The notes: generated by a model not told the origin, from the letters alone. Positions 1 through 11,123 are shown, numbered from the stretch's first letter. The stretch: DNA of 64,000 bases from Flavobacterium sp. NRK1 (GCF_024054175.1 NZ_JAMXLA010000001.1:1829930-1893929), one strand, 5' to 3'. Numbers and translations: made by a program.

Positions 1-1
1 C

Positions 2-1186
2 AAACTAAACTTTGGGCGCGATTATATTATACCTAAGCCTTTTGACCCCAGGCTTATAGCCGTTGTGGCTCCTGCTGTTGCTAAAGCGGCAATGGAAAGC
101 GGTGTTGCAAAAAATCCTATTCAGGATTGGGATAAATATGTTGAAGAACTCCTGGAGCGTTTGGGGAATGATAATAAAATGGTAAGATTGCTTACCAACA
201 GGGCAAAAACAGCTCCTAAAAGGATTGTATTTGCAGAAGCAGATCATCTGGATGTGCTTAAAGCAGCACAAATTGTTTTGGAAGAAGGTATAGGCAAGCC
301 TATACTATTAGGTAATCGTGAGATTATAAATGAACTTAAGGAAGAAATAGGCTTTGAGGCTGAAGTGGCAATTATTGATCCGAAAACTGATGAGGAGGAC
401 GGAAGAAGGCTGCGCTATGCTCAATCTTATTGGGAAACGAGACAGCGACGCGGTGTAAATTTACTGGATGCTCAGAAATGGATGAGGGAACGTAATTATT
501 TTGCGGCAATGATGGTAAATGAAGGTGAGGCTGATGCGATGCTTACAGGATATTCCAGAAGTTACCCTTCTACGGTTAAGCCAATCATTCAACTGATAGA
601 CAAAGCACCGGGAGTAAGCAAAATTGCTACTACCAACATGATGCTTACCAAACGCGGGCCAATGTTCCTTTCGGATACTGCTATAAACCCTAATCCTACT
701 GCTGAAGATATTGCTAAAATTGCACTTATGACAGCGCGCACTGTGCGAATGTTTGGTATGGAGCCTGTACTGGCAATGGTATCATTTTCAAACTTTGGTT
801 CTTCTACAGATCCGGGTGCAGTTAAAATGAGAGAAGCGGTTGCTTATCTGCATAAAAACTATCCTGACCTTATAGTAGATGGTGAAATTCAGGCAGATTT
901 TGCACTAAGCCCTGAAATGCTTAAAGATAAATTCCCGTTCTCTAAACTTGCGGGCAAAAAAGTGAATACACTTATTTTTCCTAATCTTGATGCCGCAAAT
1001 ATTACATATAAACTGCTTAAAGAACTTGACAGCGTTGTATCAATAGGTCCTATAATGCTGGGTATGGATAAACCGGTTCACGTTTTCCAGCTTGGTGCAA
1101 GCGTGGAAGAAATGGTAAATATGGCTGCTGTTGCAGTTGTTGATGCCCAGGAAAAAGAAAAACGTTTAAAAATGGTCAAAAAATAG
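2..1186 (+). CDS. maeB: NADP-dependent malic enzyme, C-terminal part (5' truncated by window edge)
   Basis: The frame is open from base 2, so the start codon lies outside the window; a GTG at 65 is internal. The first residues read FGRDYIIPKPFDPRL, the conserved end of the malic enzyme catalytic region. From about residue 65 the protein is a phosphotransacetylase-like domain (RIVFAEADHLDVLKAA, later GPMFLSDTAINPNPTAED). This two-part build is that of MaeB, which decarboxylates malate to pyruvate with NADP; in known MaeB proteins the PTA-like domain is a regulatory module that senses acetyl-CoA rather than an active transacetylase. The gene ends 57 bases before ruvA, and the order maeB-ruvA-sprA is familiar from flavobacteria. 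Confidence 0.93.
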   Translation, partial: KLNFGRDYIIPKPFDPRLIAVVAPAVAKAAMESGVAKNPIQDWDKYVEELLERLGNDNKMVRLLTNRAKTAPKRIVFAEADHLDVLKAAQIVLEEGIGKPILLGNREIINELKEEIGFEAEVAIIDPKTDEEDGRRLRYAQSYWETRQRRGVNLLDAQKWMRERNYFAAMMVNEGEADAMLTGYSRSYPSTVKPIIQLIDKAPGVSKIATTNMMLTKRGPMFLSDTAINPNPTAEDIAKIALMTARTVRMFGMEPVLAMVSFSNFGSSTDPGAVKMREAVAYLHKNYPDLIVDGEIQADFALSPEMLKDKFPFSKLAGKKVNTLIFPNLDAANITYKLLKELDSVVSIGPIMLGMDKPVHVFQLGASVEEMVNMAAVAVVDAQEKEKRLKMVKK

Positions 1187-1214
1187 TTTTTAGTGCAGGG
1201 TTAAAGAATTTTAT

Positions 1215-1222
1215 TATTTTTG
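1215..1222 (+). promoter_or_regulatory. Candidate -7 promoter box for ruvA-sprA
   Basis: TATTTTTG matches the Bacteroidota -7 consensus TAnnTTTG exactly and lies 21 bases before the ruvA ATG. No convincing TTTG box is seen about 20 bases upstream, so this is a half-match in an AT-rich gap. Confidence 0.4.
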
Positions 1223-1243
1223 GGAACGGCTTAAAAAAAATAT

Positions 1244-1825
1244 ATGATAGCACACCTTCAGGGGAGATTAGTAGAAAAGACACCAACCGATGTAGTTATA
1301 GACTGCAATGGTGTGGGATATCAGGTTAATATATCGCTGCATACATTTTCATTACTGCCCGAATCAGAAAATATAAAACTCTATACTTTTTTGCAGATAA
1401 AGGAAGATGCGCATACACTTTTTGGCTTTGCAGAAAAGGCAGAAAGAGAACTTTTTAAACTGCTTATATCTGTTTCGGGTGTAGGGGCAGGTACTGCCAG
1501 AACCATGCTTTCATCACTGGAACCCAAACATATTATCCACTCTATTGGTATGGGAGACGTGGGTACTATTCAGTCTATTAAAGGAATAGGGCTTAAAACT
1601 GCCCAAAGAGTAATACTTGATTTAAAGGATAAAGTGTTAAAACTATACGATTTGGAGGAAGTTTCCGCTTCAGACAACAATACAAATAAAGAAGAAGCGT
1701 TATCTGCCTTGGAGGTATTGGGCTTTAACAAGAAGTTGGCAGAAAAGGCGATCGAGAAAATTGTTAAAGAAAATCCATCGGCCAGCGTTGAGACAATTAT
1801 AAAACAAGCATTAAAAAATTTATAG
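1244..1825 (+). CDS. ruvA: Holliday junction branch migration protein RuvA
   Basis: RuvA tetramers bind the four-way junction and load the RuvB motor during recombinational repair. The 193 residues have the normal family length. They show the N-terminal OB fold (MIAHLQGRLVEKTPTDVVID), two helix-hairpin-helix motifs (LISVSGVGAGTARTML and IQSIKGIGLKTAQRVIL) and a C-terminal RuvB-binding helical domain from about residue 148 (EEALSALEVLGFNKKLAEKA). No ruvB or ruvC is nearby. The TAG stop is followed after three bases, in the same frame, by the TTG start of sprA. Confidence 0.97.
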   Translation: MIAHLQGRLVEKTPTDVVIDCNGVGYQVNISLHTFSLLPESENIKLYTFLQIKEDAHTLFGFAEKAERELFKLLISVSGVGAGTARTMLSSLEPKHIIHSIGMGDVGTIQSIKGIGLKTAQRVILDLKDKVLKLYDLEEVSASDNNTNKEEALSALEVLGFNKKLAEKAIEKIVKENPSASVETIIKQALKNL

Positions 1826-1828
1826 TCC

Positions 1829-4800
1829 TTGAAAACAGAATACTCTAAAGATTTTTGCAGTAATTTAAAATATGCCCTTTCCCTGGTATTTTTATTTTTT
1901 GGTGTTGCTATGCAGGCACAGGTGCCTGAAGATGATGAAGAGGTACGCGATACTATAAAAGGTTATAATACAGGTAAACTTGAAATACCTAACCCAAAAA
2001 GTGTAGTTGAGGCTTATACTTATGACCCTGTTACAAATCGATATATATATACCAATAAGGTTGATGGCTTTAGCATAAATTACCCTATAATACTTACACC
2101 TGAGCAATATCATGAATTAGTGTTAAGAGAGTCTATGCGTTCGTATTTTCAGGAAAAATCGAATGCTATAGATGGCAAAGGAACCGATGAGCAGCAAAAA
2201 AATCTTTTGCCCCGGTATTATGTAAATTCAAGCTTTTTTGAGACAATATTCGGTAGTAATACCATTGATATCAAGCCACAGGGATCCGTAGAGCTTGATC
2301 TCGGCGTTAGATATACTAAGCAGGATAACCCTTCTATTTCTCCGCGAAACAGGAGGACTTTTACCTTTGATTTTGACCAGCGTATATCTATGAGCCTTCA
2401 GGGTAAAGTGGGTACGAGGTTAAATGTAACGGCTAATTATGATACTGAATCTACATTTGCTTTTCAGAACCTTATAAAACTTGAATATACGCCTACTGAA
2501 GATGATATCTTACAGAAAATAGAAGTTGGTAACGTTAGCTTTCCTCTTTCCAATTCACTTATAAGGGGTGCACAGAGCCTATTTGGTGTTAAGGTTGCAA
2601 TGCAGTTTGGTAAAACTACCTTTACAGGTATATTTTCAGAGCAAAAATCGCAGACTAAAACTGTAACTTCCCAAGGGGGTGGAACAATTCAGGACTTCCA
2701 AATCTTCGGACTGGATTATGAATCTGACAGGCACTTTTTCCTTTCGCAGTATTTCAGGGCGCTTTATGATAAATCGCTTAAATATTATCCGCGTATTGAC
2801 AGCAGGGTGCAGATTACCCGTGTAGAAGTCTGGATAACAAACAGGCAAAACAGAATTAACGCAGCGGAAAATAATTCAAGAAATATTATAGCTATACAGG
2901 ATTTAGGAGAAGGCCGCCTTAGTAAAAATGGTGATCCGACCGGTGCTGATATTACACCCGAAGCTGTAGGTTTTTATGATGTACCGGGATTCTTTAGCAA
3001 TGAAGTAGGACCAAATGCCCCTCCGGATAATGCTAATAACCAGTTTGATCCTGAAAAGATAGGAAATGGCGGATGGCTTGCACCCAGTGTAAGAGAAATT
3101 GTTACGGTAAGTAATAATAGCTTTCTTAACGTAACTGCAAGTGAAGGCCGTGATTATTCTAAACTTGAAAATGCCAGAAAATTATCTTCAAGTGAATATA
3201 CACTTAATACGCAGTTAGGTTATATTTCCCTAAACCAAAAGCTTAATAATGATGAAGTTCTTGCTGTTGCTTATCAGTATACAATAGGTGATGAAGTGCA
3301 TCAGGTTGGTGAATTTGGTACCGATGGTGTAGCAGCTACTGTAGTTGACCCTAGTGGCAGTGATACAAATCCTCAGGGACAGGATATACCAAGTACACAG
3401 AGCCTTATGCTTAAGATGCTTAGAAGTAATCTTGTAAATGTTGATGAGCCGTCATGGGATTTGATGATGAAAAATATTTATCAGATACCGGGAGCATTCC
3501 AGCTTGATAAGGAAGATTTTAAGATGAATATCTTATATACAGATCCTTCTCCTCTAAACTATATTACCCCTGCAACAGATGCACAGGGCAATGTAATTGA
3601 TCCTTTACCGGAGCAGGACCCTAATTCTACAGACGATACCGCTGTGGCAAATACCCCTTTATTGAGAGTGTTTAGAGTTGACAGGCTTAACTATACTAAT
3701 GACCCGCAGGTTGACGGAGATGGTTTCTTTGATTTCTATCCGGGTATAACAGTAGATCCGCAATATGGTCGAATCATATTCACTACTGTAGAGCCTTTTG
3801 GTGAATTTTTATATGATAAATTAACCCCAGAGGGTGAAGTAGCACCTGACTATCATGATACACCTGAGTCCAGCTTTATAAGTGCCAACCAGCAAAAGTA
3901 TGTATATCGTAAAATGTACAAAAGTACACAGGCAGATGCATTACAAGACAGCCAAAAAAATAAATTCCAGTTACGCGGACGATTTAAATCTACAGGTGGT
4001 GACGGTATTTCACTAGGGGCGTTTAATGTTCCTCAGGGATCGGTTGTGGTAACTGCGGGTGGAAGGGTACTTGTTGAAGGGGTTGATTATACAGTAAACT
4101 ATCAGTTGGGGCGTGTACAGATATTAGATCCTTCACTTCAGGCTTCTAATACGCCAATAGAGGTTTCTGTTGAAAATAACTCGGTATTTGGTCAGCAAAC
4201 CAGGCGTTTTGCAGGATTTAATGTAGAACATAAATTCAATGATAAATTTTTGGTTGGTGCTACCTTATTAAATATGTCTGAAAGGCCATTTACTAATAAA
4301 ACCAACTATGGCCAGGAGTCGGTTAATAACACTATAATGGGTGTTAATGCTAACTTTTCTACAGAAGTGCCTTTCTTTACCCGTTTGGTAAACAAATTGC
4401 CAAACCTTGATACCGATGTTCCTTCTAATTTTTCTTTTAGGGGTGAGTTTGCTTATCTTAAACCCGGCGCTTCAAAAGCCGATCAGTTTAACGGTGAAGC
4501 AACTACTTATGTAGATGATTTTGAAGGTTCACAAACTAATATAGATATGCGCTCTGCATCAGGATGGACACTTTCAAGTGTGCCTTTAACAGCATTATCG
4601 GATGATGGCTCAGTACCTGTACCTGATGGTTTGGACTCAGGATACAACCGTGCGAAGTTATCATGGTATAGTATTGACCCTATATTCTATGCAGGAACTA
4701 CAAAGCCTGATGGAATAAGTGATGAAGATATATCGTCTAATAAAACAAGGCGTGTATATTATGAAGAGCTTTATCCGGTAACTGATGTTGCTCCCGGTCA

Positions 4801-7800
4801 GAGCCGTGTTGTAAATACGCTGGATCTTAGTTATTATCCTAAGGAAAGAGGGCCTTACAATTTTAATCCTCTTCTTCCTGCGCAGGATTTTACATTTACC
4901 GATACACAGGCTGAGGACAACTGGGCAGCTATAATGCGTTCAATAAATTCTACCAACTTTGAACAGACAAATGTAGAATATATTCAGTTTTGGGTAATGG
5001 ACCCATATGACGATGGTAATCAGGGCAATGCTGCATCTCCGGATAATACAGGTACATTAGAGATCAATCTTGGGGAACTTTCTGAAGATATATTAAAAGA
5101 TAACAGGAAGCAGTATGAAAACGGATTGCCTGAAGCTAATGGTAATGGTACTGTATTTTCTACTGTTTGGGGAGATGTTCCGGTATCGCAGTCACTTATT
5201 TATGCTTTTGATACTGATACAGCAAACCGTTCGGTACAGGATGTCGGTTTTGATGGATTAACTGATGATGAAGAACGTGTTAAATTTCAGGATCAAGGTT
5301 ATGGCGGACTGGATGACCCTTCCGCAGATAATTACCAATTCTATCTTTCTGCTACAGGGGGTATTCTTGACAGATATAAAAACTATAATGGAACACAGGG
5401 TAACTCTCCCGTAGATGTAGGAGACACCAACAGGGGATCTACCACGCAACCGGATACTGAAGATATCAATAGGGATAACACCATGAATACTATTGATGCT
5501 TATTATCAATATACAATTCCTATTCAGCCTAATGTGCAGCCCGGAGATGGATTTGTGGTTGATGTAAGGCCTTTTGATGTCACGCCGAGTTCTTCAAGTG
5601 GCGGAGTGGGAGACAAGTTAAAAGGAAGATGGCTGTTGTATAAAATACCTATAGATGCCGGGGTTGCTCAGGGAGGTATTAACAGTATACGTTCTATACG
5701 TTTCATGAGGCTTATGGTAAAAGGCTTTAAAGATGATATAACACTGCGTTTTGGAGCACTTGACCTTGTAAGGGGAGAGTGGAGGCGCTATGCCAATTCT
5801 CTTGATGCTAATGATCCGTATAACCCGGATCTGCCTAATAATGGAGAGCCTACAGGCTTTGATGTTGTTGCGCTTAATGTTCAGGAAAACGGCTCCCGTA
5901 CGCCAATACCTTATGTAACGCCTCCGGGAGTAAGAAGGGAACAGTTGTATAGTAACAATGCGGTTATTAATCAAAATGAGCAGGCATTATCTTTAAGGGT
6001 ATATCCTGAACCGACAAATAATGCAGATGGCGGACTTGAACCTAACGACTCACGTGCGGTGTTCAAGAATGTGAATGTTGACATGCGTCAGTTTAAAAAG
6101 CTAAGAATGTTCCTTCATGCTGAAGCTTTGCCAACAGATACATCTCCATTATTAAATAATGAGATGAAAGCATTTTTACGTTTTGGTAACGACTTTACTG
6201 ATAACTTCTATCAGGTAGAGATGAAGCTTAAAGTTACGCCAAATGGTTCTACAGATGCAGAATCTATATGGCCTGAAGAGAATGAAATATTGGTTACACT
6301 TGAAGCATTAACAAAACTAAAAATACGAAAGCTTCAGAACGAAGTTCCTACTGCCGATATTAATGGTATTACTTATGTAAATGCTCAGGATTTAGATGGG
6401 TCACTTAGCCCGGATATGGTTATTGGTATTAAAGGTAATCCTAACTTTGGTAATATAAGAACCTTGATGCTGGGTGTTAAAAATGCAACTGCGGAACCAG
6501 ATTCACCGGCCGGTACAAGAAATATAAGGGGTGAAGTGTGGTTTAATGAGCTACGTTTATCTGATATGGATAATAAAGGGGGTTATGCTGCAGTGGGTAG
6601 TATGGATACTAATTTTGCCGATTTTGCTACAGTTTCAGCTACAGGTAGAATTACTACTATCGGTTTTGGTACTGTAGATCAGAGTCCGAACGAAAGGAGC
6701 AGGGAAGATACCAGGCAATATAATATTGTTACCAATGTTAATATTGGTAAACTTTTGCCGAAAAAATGGGGTATTAATCTGCCATTTAACTATGGTATAG
6801 GTGAAGAAACAATTACGCCTGAATATGATCCTTTTCAACAGGATGTTAAGCTTGACCAGTTACTGGATGTTACTACTGATGAAGCTGAAAAAGAAAATCT
6901 TAGGAACAGGGCAATAGATTATACAAAAAGAAAAAGTATAAACTTTATTGGAGTTAAGAAGGAAAGAGGGGCAGAACAGAAAGCGCATGTATATGATCCT
7001 GAAAACTTAACACTTTCTTATTCGTTTAACCAGACCGAGCACCATGATTATGAGGTGGAAGATTTGCTTGACCAGCAGTTAAGAACAGCAGTAGATTATA
7101 ACTATGCATTTAAACCTAAGCCTATAGAGCCGCTTAAAAATGTTGGTTTTATGAAAAAAAGCCAGTATTGGAAACTGCTTCAGGATTTTAACTTTAATTA
7201 CCTGCCAACCAATATATCTTTTAGTACAAATATTATAAGGCAGTACAACAGGCAGCAGTTTAGAAATGTTGAAGTAGATGGTATTCCTATTAGTCCGTTG
7301 TACAGGAGAAATTATTTCTTTAATTATCAATATGGCTTTAACTATAATATTACCAAATCACTTAAACTTAATTATAGTGTTGCAACCAGTAATATAGTTA
7401 GAAATTATCTTGATGAGAGAGGTAAGCCCATTGAAGAATATACTATTTGGGAAGATTTCTGGAATACAGGAGAACCTAATACGCATACACAACAATATGT
7501 TGTAAATTATGATATTCCTATTAATAAAATACCTGTATTTAATTTTGTGAAGTCTACTTATACCTATTCGGGAAATTATAACTGGACCCGTTCGTCTGAT
7601 GCGTTTTCTACTGCAGAGCTTAACGGAACTATTTATGATCTGGGTAATACTATTCAGAACGCAAATTCACATAAGCTGAATACAACGCTTAATATGGATT
7701 TACTGTATAAGTATGTAGGCCTTACCGGTAAAAAGAAAAATAAGAATAATGCGCCTAAAGCTGCTCCTAAGCCGGGAGAAAAGATAACAGCAGCTCCTAA

Positions 7801-9232
7801 AACAAATTCAGATGGAAATGTGTTTCTTGATGGTCTTTTGGGAGTAGTAACCAGTGTAAAAAATATTCAGATAAATTATACAGAAACTAATGGTACTTCA
7901 TTACCGGGTTATCTGCCTTCTTTAGGTTTTTTTGGTACAAGCAAACCAACAATGGGCTTTATTTTCGGCAGCCAGGCAGATGTGAGGCAAGAGGCAGCAA
8001 GAAACGGGTATCTTACATTATATCCTGAATTTAATCAGAACTACACCGAAGTTAATACCAAACAGCTTAACCTTACAGCATCAGTAGATCTGTTTCCGGA
8101 CTTTAAGATCGAATTAATTGGAGACAGAACGTACTCTAAAAATCATTCTGAACAGTATGATGTGGATTTAAATACGGGAGTATATAATGCTCGCTCACCA
8201 TATGATTTTGGTAACTTCGTGATATCTACAATCCTGATAAAAACAGCTTTCAGCGCAAGTGATGTAAATGGTTCTGAAGCATTTGATCAGATGAGGGAAA
8301 ACCGACTTATAATTGCCGACAGACTTGCAACGGAGCGTTACGGAGCAGGTAATATACCGAGATATAATACCCCGAGCGATCCTGATGCAGGAAGTGACTT
8401 TAGTAAAGCTAATGCAGGATATCCGCTTGGATATGGACGTAATAGCCAGGCTGTCCTGCTTCCGGCATTTGTTTCTGCATACTCCGGCCAGGATGCCTCA
8501 AAAACATCTACAGGAGTATTTAAAGATATTCCGCTGCCTAACTGGACAGTAAAATATACAGGGCTTATGCGTTATAAGTTCTTTAAGGACAGATTTAAGC
8601 GTTTTTCTTTACAGCATAATTATACATCGCATTATAATGTGAACTCTTACCGATCTAATTTTGAAGTTACAAATCCGGATGTTGGCAGCAACGGGCGCGA
8701 TAATAATGGTGTAGGTAATTTTTATAATAAATATATTATATCAAATGTCAATTTATCTGAGCAGTTTAATCCGCTTATACGAGTTGATTTTGAGATGAAA
8801 AATTCAATTAAAATATTAGCTGAAATACGTAAAGACAGAACGCTTAATATGAGTTTTGATAATAACCTGCTTACTGAAGTTAAAGGAAATGAATATGTTA
8901 TAGGTCTTGGATATCGTATTAAAGATGTCATAATTAATTCAAGCCTTGCGGATAATCCAACCAATACTATTAAGAGTGATCTGAATTTTAAATGTGATTT
9001 TACTCTTAGAAAAAACGAAACTATTATACGTTACCTTGATTATGATAACAATCAGCTTGGAGGGGGTCAGAATATATGGTCTGTTAAATTTACAGCAGAT
9101 TATGCATTTAGTAAAAACCTGACTGCAATATTCTATTATGACCATTCTTTCTCTAAAGCAGTTATATCTACCTCTTATCCTATAACCAATATTCGTTCAG
9201 GATTTACGCTTAGATATAATTTCGGAAATTAA
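1829..9232 (+). CDS. sprA: Type IX secretion translocon / gliding motility protein SprA
   Basis: SprA is the giant outer-membrane barrel through which type IX secretion cargo, including gliding adhesins, leaves the periplasm; this function is known from Flavobacterium johnsoniae. The 2467 residues match the family's size of roughly 2400. A signal peptide is visible ([16 protein letters not shown], cut before VPEDDEE), then an N-terminal domain with the barrel-typical [20 protein letters not shown], several SprA-type segments, and a C-terminal strand ending in [13 protein letters not shown] Lys/Ala/Pro-rich stretch (about residues 1966-1997) interrupts the barrel. The start is a TTG three bases after the ruvA stop; no ATG in this frame precedes the signal peptide, and the first one (1907) falls inside it. 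No frameshift is seen over 7.4 kb. Confidence 0.96.
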   Translation: MKTEYSKDFCSNLKYALSLVFLFFGVAMQAQVPEDDEEVRDTIKGYNTGKLEIPNPKSVVEAYTYDPVTNRYIYTNKVDGFSINYPIILTPEQYHELVLRESMRSYFQEKSNAIDGKGTDEQQKNLLPRYYVNSSFFETIFGSNTIDIKPQGSVELDLGVRYTKQDNPSISPRNRRTFTFDFDQRISMSLQGKVGTRLNVTANYDTESTFAFQNLIKLEYTPTEDDILQKIEVGNVSFPLSNSLIRGAQSLFGVKVAMQFGKTTFTGIFSEQKSQTKTVTSQGGGTIQDFQIFGLDYESDRHFFLSQYFRALYDKSLKYYPRIDSRVQITRVEVWITNRQNRINAAENNSRNIIAIQDLGEGRLSKNGDPTGADITPEAVGFYDVPGFFSNEVGPNAPPDNANNQFDPEKIGNGGWLAPSVREIVTVSNNSFLNVTASEGRDYSKLENARKLSSSEYTLNTQLGYISLNQKLNNDEVLAVAYQYTIGDEVHQVGEFGTDGVAATVVDPSGSDTNPQGQDIPSTQSLMLKMLRSNLVNVDEPSWDLMMKNIYQIPGAFQLDKEDFKMNILYTDPSPLNYITPATDAQGNVIDPLPEQDPNSTDDTAVANTPLLRVFRVDRLNYTNDPQVDGDGFFDFYPGITVDPQYGRIIFTTVEPFGEFLYDKLTPEGEVAPDYHDTPESSFISANQQKYVYRKMYKSTQADALQDSQKNKFQLRGRFKSTGGDGISLGAFNVPQGSVVVTAGGRVLVEGVDYTVNYQLGRVQILDPSLQASNTPIEVSVENNSVFGQQTRRFAGFNVEHKFNDKFLVGATLLNMSERPFTNKTNYGQESVNNTIMGVNANFSTEVPFFTRLVNKLPNLDTDVPSNFSFRGEFAYLKPGASKADQFNGEATTYVDDFEGSQTNIDMRSASGWTLSSVPLTALSDDGSVPVPDGLDSGYNRAKLSWYSIDPIFYAGTTKPDGISDEDISSNKTRRVYYEELYPVTDVAPGQSRVVNTLDLSYYPKERGPYNFNPLLPAQDFTFTDTQAEDNWAAIMRSINSTNFEQTNVEYIQFWVMDPYDDGNQGNAASPDNTGTLEINLGELSEDILKDNRKQYENGLPEANGNGTVFSTVWGDVPVSQSLIYAFDTDTANRSVQDVGFDGLTDDEERVKFQDQGYGGLDDPSADNYQFYLSATGGILDRYKNYNGTQGNSPVDVGDTNRGSTTQPDTEDINRDNTMNTIDAYYQYTIPIQPNVQPGDGFVVDVRPFDVTPSSSSGGVGDKLKGRWLLYKIPIDAGVAQGGINSIRSIRFMRLMVKGFKDDITLRFGALDLVRGEWRRYANSLDANDPYNPDLPNNGEPTGFDVVALNVQENGSRTPIPYVTPPGVRREQLYSNNAVINQNEQALSLRVYPEPTNNADGGLEPNDSRAVFKNVNVDMRQFKKLRMFLHAEALPTDTSPLLNNEMKAFLRFGNDFTDNFYQVEMKLKVTPNGSTDAESIWPEENEILVTLEALTKLKIRKLQNEVPTADINGITYVNAQDLDGSLSPDMVIGIKGNPNFGNIRTLMLGVKNATAEPDSPAGTRNIRGEVWFNELRLSDMDNKGGYAAVGSMDTNFADFATVSATGRITTIGFGTVDQSPNERSREDTRQYNIVTNVNIGKLLPKKWGINLPFNYGIGEETITPEYDPFQQDVKLDQLLDVTTDEAEKENLRNRAIDYTKRKSINFIGVKKERGAEQKAHVYDPENLTLSYSFNQTEHHDYEVEDLLDQQLRTAVDYNYAFKPKPIEPLKNVGFMKKSQYWKLLQDFNFNYLPTNISFSTNIIRQYNRQQFRNVEVDGIPISPLYRRNYFFNYQYGFNYNITKSLKLNYSVATSNIVRNYLDERGKPIEEYTIWEDFWNTGEPNTHTQQYVVNYDIPINKIPVFNFVKSTYTYSGNYNWTRSSDAFSTAELNGTIYDLGNTIQNANSHKLNTTLNMDLLYKYVGLTGKKKNKNNAPKAAPKPGEKITAAPKTNSDGNVFLDGLLGVVTSVKNIQINYTETNGTSLPGYLPSLGFFGTSKPTMGFIFGSQADVRQEAARNGYLTLYPEFNQNYTEVNTKQLNLTASVDLFPDFKIELIGDRTYSKNHSEQYDVDLNTGVYNARSPYDFGNFVISTILIKTAFSASDVNGSEAFDQMRENRLIIADRLATERYGAGNIPRYNTPSDPDAGSDFSKANAGYPLGYGRNSQAVLLPAFVSAYSGQDASKTSTGVFKDIPLPNWTVKYTGLMRYKFFKDRFKRFSLQHNYTSHYNVNSYRSNFEVTNPDVGSNGRDNNGVGNFYNKYIISNVNLSEQFNPLIRVDFEMKNSIKILAEIRKDRTLNMSFDNNLLTEVKGNEYVIGLGYRIKDVIINSSLADNPTNTIKSDLNFKCDFTLRKNETIIRYLDYDNNQLGGGQNIWSVKFTADYAFSKNLTAIFYYDHSFSKAVISTSYPITNIRSGFTLRYNFGN

Positions 9233-9266
9233 TAAAAAAACATTTTACAATTATTTTTATAAAACA

Positions 9267-9274
9267 TACATTTG
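9267..9274 (+). promoter_or_regulatory. Candidate -7 promoter box for gcvH
   Basis: TACATTTG is an exact TAnnTTTG match, 16 bases before the gcvH ATG, giving a very short leader. The -33 TTTG element is not clear upstream. Confidence 0.45.
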
Positions 9275-9290
9275 CGTAAAACAAAGTAAT

Positions 9291-9671
9291 ATGAATATTC
9301 CAGCAAATTTAAAGTACACAAAAGACCACGAGTGGGTTAAAATAGATGGTGATGTAGCTACTGTAGGTATTACAGATTTCGCTCAGAAAGAATTGGGCGA
9401 TATTGTATATGTTGAGGTAGAAACTCTTGACCAGACTCTTGCTAAAGATGAAGTTTTTGGTACAGTAGAAGCTGTTAAAACAGTATCTGATCTTTTTCTT
9501 CCACTTTCAGGTGAAATTATTGAATTTAATGATTCTTTAGAAACTACTCCTGAAAAAGTAAATTCTGATCCTTACGGAGAAGGCTGGATGGTTAAAGTTA
9601 AAATTTCCGACGCTTCAGAAGAAAGCGGACTTTTGAGCAGTGACCAATACAAAGAACTTATAGGTGCGTAA
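9291..9671 (+). CDS. gcvH: Glycine cleavage system H protein
   Basis: GcvH carries the aminomethyl group between the P, T and L proteins of the glycine cleavage system on a lipoyl arm. The 126-residue length is typical. The sequence starts [16 protein letters not shown] and holds the lipoylation site [11 protein letters not shown], with Lys63 the modified residue. The C-terminal [12 protein letters not shown] is also conserved. The other glycine cleavage genes are not in the window. The last 8 bases overlap the GTG start of the next gene, implying coupled translation. Confidence 0.97.
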   Translation: MNIPANLKYTKDHEWVKIDGDVATVGITDFAQKELGDIVYVEVETLDQTLAKDEVFGTVEAVKTVSDLFLPLSGEIIEFNDSLETTPEKVNSDPYGEGWMVKVKISDASEESGLLSSDQYKELIGA

Positions 9672-10038
9672 TAAATTTTTATTAGCGGCTATAACATGGA
9701 CGGTGCTTGTAGCATATCTATGTCTTACCAATGCAGCTAATATTCCAAAAGTTTCGTGGCTTCACATTCAGAATAAAGACAAAATAGTTCATTTTATGTT
9801 CTATTTTGTTTTTACTTTTTTATGGGTAAATGCATTAAAGCAAAGCAATAAGCTTACGCCTCAAAAAGTGAAAATATACATATTTATTGCAGCTTTTGTT
9901 TTTGGGGTTATTATTGAAATATGTCAAGGTATTATTGGAAAAGGAAGAAGTGCTGACATTATAGATGTGTTGGCTAATACATCCGGTAGTGCTTTAAGTA
10001 TTCTGATGATTTGGCTTTTAGAAAAAAGAAAAAAATAA
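9664..10038 (+). CDS. VanZ-like family membrane protein
   Basis: This 124-residue protein has about four membrane segments and the VanZ-family signature [16 protein letters not shown], with GVIIEICQG further on. VanZ from enterococci gives low-level teicoplanin resistance, but most family members have no known function, and resistance should not be inferred here. It starts with GTG overlapping the last codons of gcvH; no ATG fits before the first helix. A hairpin terminator follows the gene. Confidence 0.8.
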   Translation: MRNKFLLAAITWTVLVAYLCLTNAANIPKVSWLHIQNKDKIVHFMFYFVFTFLWVNALKQSNKLTPQKVKIYIFIAAFVFGVIIEICQGIIGKGRSADIIDVLANTSGSALSILMIWLLEKRKK

Positions 10039-10043
10039 CAATG

Positions 10044-10077
10044 TCCCTTCCCGATTTACAGGAAGGGATTTTTATTT
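10044..10077 (+). terminator. Hairpin terminator after the VanZ-like gene
   Basis: TCCCTTCC pairs with GGAAGGGA (10044-10051 and 10061-10068) around a 9-base loop and is followed by TTTTTATTT. It ends one base before the first possible deoC start codon, so it may also act in the deoC leader. Confidence 0.75.
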
Positions 10078-10078
10078 A

Positions 10079-10831
10079 ATGTATATGGATATCAGGCAAT
10101 ATTTAGATTCTACGTATTTAAAAACCGCTCAGCAGGCCGGAGTGTCTGAAGATGAAAATCTTAAAATAGTAAAAAATACTATTGAAGAAGCTATCGCTCA
10201 GAATTTTAAATTAGTTATGATCCGTCCTGAAATGGTAACTATGGCCAGGAAAATAATAACGATTTCCGGATCTAAAGTAAATGTGGGAACTGTTATTGAT
10301 TTTCCTTTAGGACAGGGTAGTACTGAACAAAAACTTGCTGAAGCAGACAAGGCAATTAAAGATGGTGCAGATGATCTCGACTTTGTGCTCAACTATGAAG
10401 GCTTTAAGTCAGGATACATTAATGATGTAAGAAAACAGGTATTGGAATGTACACGTTTTTGTCTGCAGCATAACAAAACGGTTAAATGGATAATAGAAAT
10501 TGCAGCGCTAAATGATCATGAAATTGTTCAGCTAAGTGCACTGGTTAAAAATGTGATACTATCTAATTTTGAAGAAACCTTTTATTTATCTGTTTTTGTT
10601 AAATCGTCAACCGGATTTTACAAAACCCGCGACGGGATTCCTAATGGTGCTACGCTTTCCGGTATAAAATTGATGCTTGAAAATTCGTTCCCATTACCTG
10701 TAAAAGCGGCAGGAGGTGTTCGAACGATAGAAGAGGCGAAGCAGATGATAGCTTTAGGTGTAAAAAGAATTGGAACCTCCTCTGCAGGTGCTATTGTAAA
10801 TTGCTTTAATACAGGAGATGGGGGATATTAA
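10079..10831 (+). CDS. deoC: Deoxyribose-phosphate aldolase
   Basis: DeoC splits 2-deoxy-D-ribose 5-phosphate into glyceraldehyde 3-phosphate and acetaldehyde in deoxynucleoside breakdown. The TIM-barrel motifs are present: DDLDFVLNY with Asp101, the Schiff-base lysine in FVKSSTGF (Lys175), and PVKAAGGVRT (Lys209). The length of 250 residues is typical. Two ATG codons are available, at 10079 and 10085; the second gives MDIRQYLDSTYLK and is an equally good or better start because the first abuts the U-tract of the preceding terminator. Confidence 0.95.
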   Translation: MYMDIRQYLDSTYLKTAQQAGVSEDENLKIVKNTIEEAIAQNFKLVMIRPEMVTMARKIITISGSKVNVGTVIDFPLGQGSTEQKLAEADKAIKDGADDLDFVLNYEGFKSGYINDVRKQVLECTRFCLQHNKTVKWIIEIAALNDHEIVQLSALVKNVILSNFEETFYLSVFVKSSTGFYKTRDGIPNGATLSGIKLMLENSFPLPVKAAGGVRTIEEAKQMIALGVKRIGTSSAGAIVNCFNTGDGGY

Positions 10832-10837
10832 AAAAGT

Positions 10838-10867
10838 AAACCTTCCCAGTGGGAAGGTTTTCCTTTT
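10838..10867 (+). terminator. Hairpin terminator after deoC
   Basis: AAACCTTCCC and GGGAAGGTTT (10838-10847, 10851-10860) form a 10-bp stem with a 3-base loop, followed by TCCTTTT. Confidence 0.85.
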
Positions 10868-10911
10868 CATAGCAAATTTCGTAAGCGGATTTTATTTCTT
10901 TTTCATAGCAA
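10864..10911. repeat. Pair of 12-bp direct repeats
   Basis: TTTTCATAGCAA occurs at 10864-10875 and again at 10900-10911, 36 bases apart, in the non-coding gap between deoC and ctaB. No protein-binding family is recognised, and chance in AT-rich DNA is possible. Confidence 0.4.
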
Positions 10912-10949
10912 TGTTTCCCAACGAAATTTTTCTTTTTCTTAAAGCAACT

Positions 10950-10957
10950 TAACTTTG
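10950..10957 (+). promoter_or_regulatory. Candidate upstream -7 box (second ctaB promoter or orphan)
   Basis: TAACTTTG matches TAnnTTTG. It lies about 167 bases before the ctaB start with no reading frame of note after it, so it would make a long leader or a short RNA. The rest of the gap 10868-11071 shows no gene. Confidence 0.25.
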
Positions 10958-11071
10958 CGTAACACTTTTGGAAGTGATTACATTTATAAGATGCCAAAAG
11001 TTTAAAAAGGTTGCGTTGGGGATATGATATTTTTTAAAAATATTTTTAGGGCTTCTTTTTAAGGATATCAC

Positions 11072-11103
11072 TTTGAGTAAAAGTATTTTTTGGAGTATCT
11101 TTG
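11072..11103 (+). promoter_or_regulatory. Full Bacteroidota promoter for the oxidase cluster
   Basis: TTTG (11072-11075), 20 bases, then TATCTTTG (11096-11103) is a complete match to the TTTG/TAnnTTTG promoter. Predicted transcription starts about 7 bases further on, just before the ATG at 11124. It fixes the ctaB start, since a longer reading frame beginning at 11073 would start inside the promoter. Confidence 0.8.
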
Positions 11104-11123
11104 CGCAAGTTTTTAAAAACCCA

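Noticed and set aside
8313-8552. A plus-strand frame of 79 codons inside sprA
   Set aside because: It is a shifted reading of sprA; the main frame is continuous through it with typical SprA sequence, so it is not a frameshift or a nested gene.
1892-9145. Several reading frames of 60-120 codons on the strand opposite sprA
   Set aside because: They lack signal peptides, domain motifs or promoters, are low-complexity Ile/Tyr/Cys-rich translations of AT-rich antisense DNA, and sprA itself is intact and family-like.
10838-11071. Riboswitch or structured RNA in the deoC-ctaB gap
   Set aside because: Apart from the deoC terminator only a short hairpin (CACTT/AAGTG) is seen, with no match to a riboswitch class I know.
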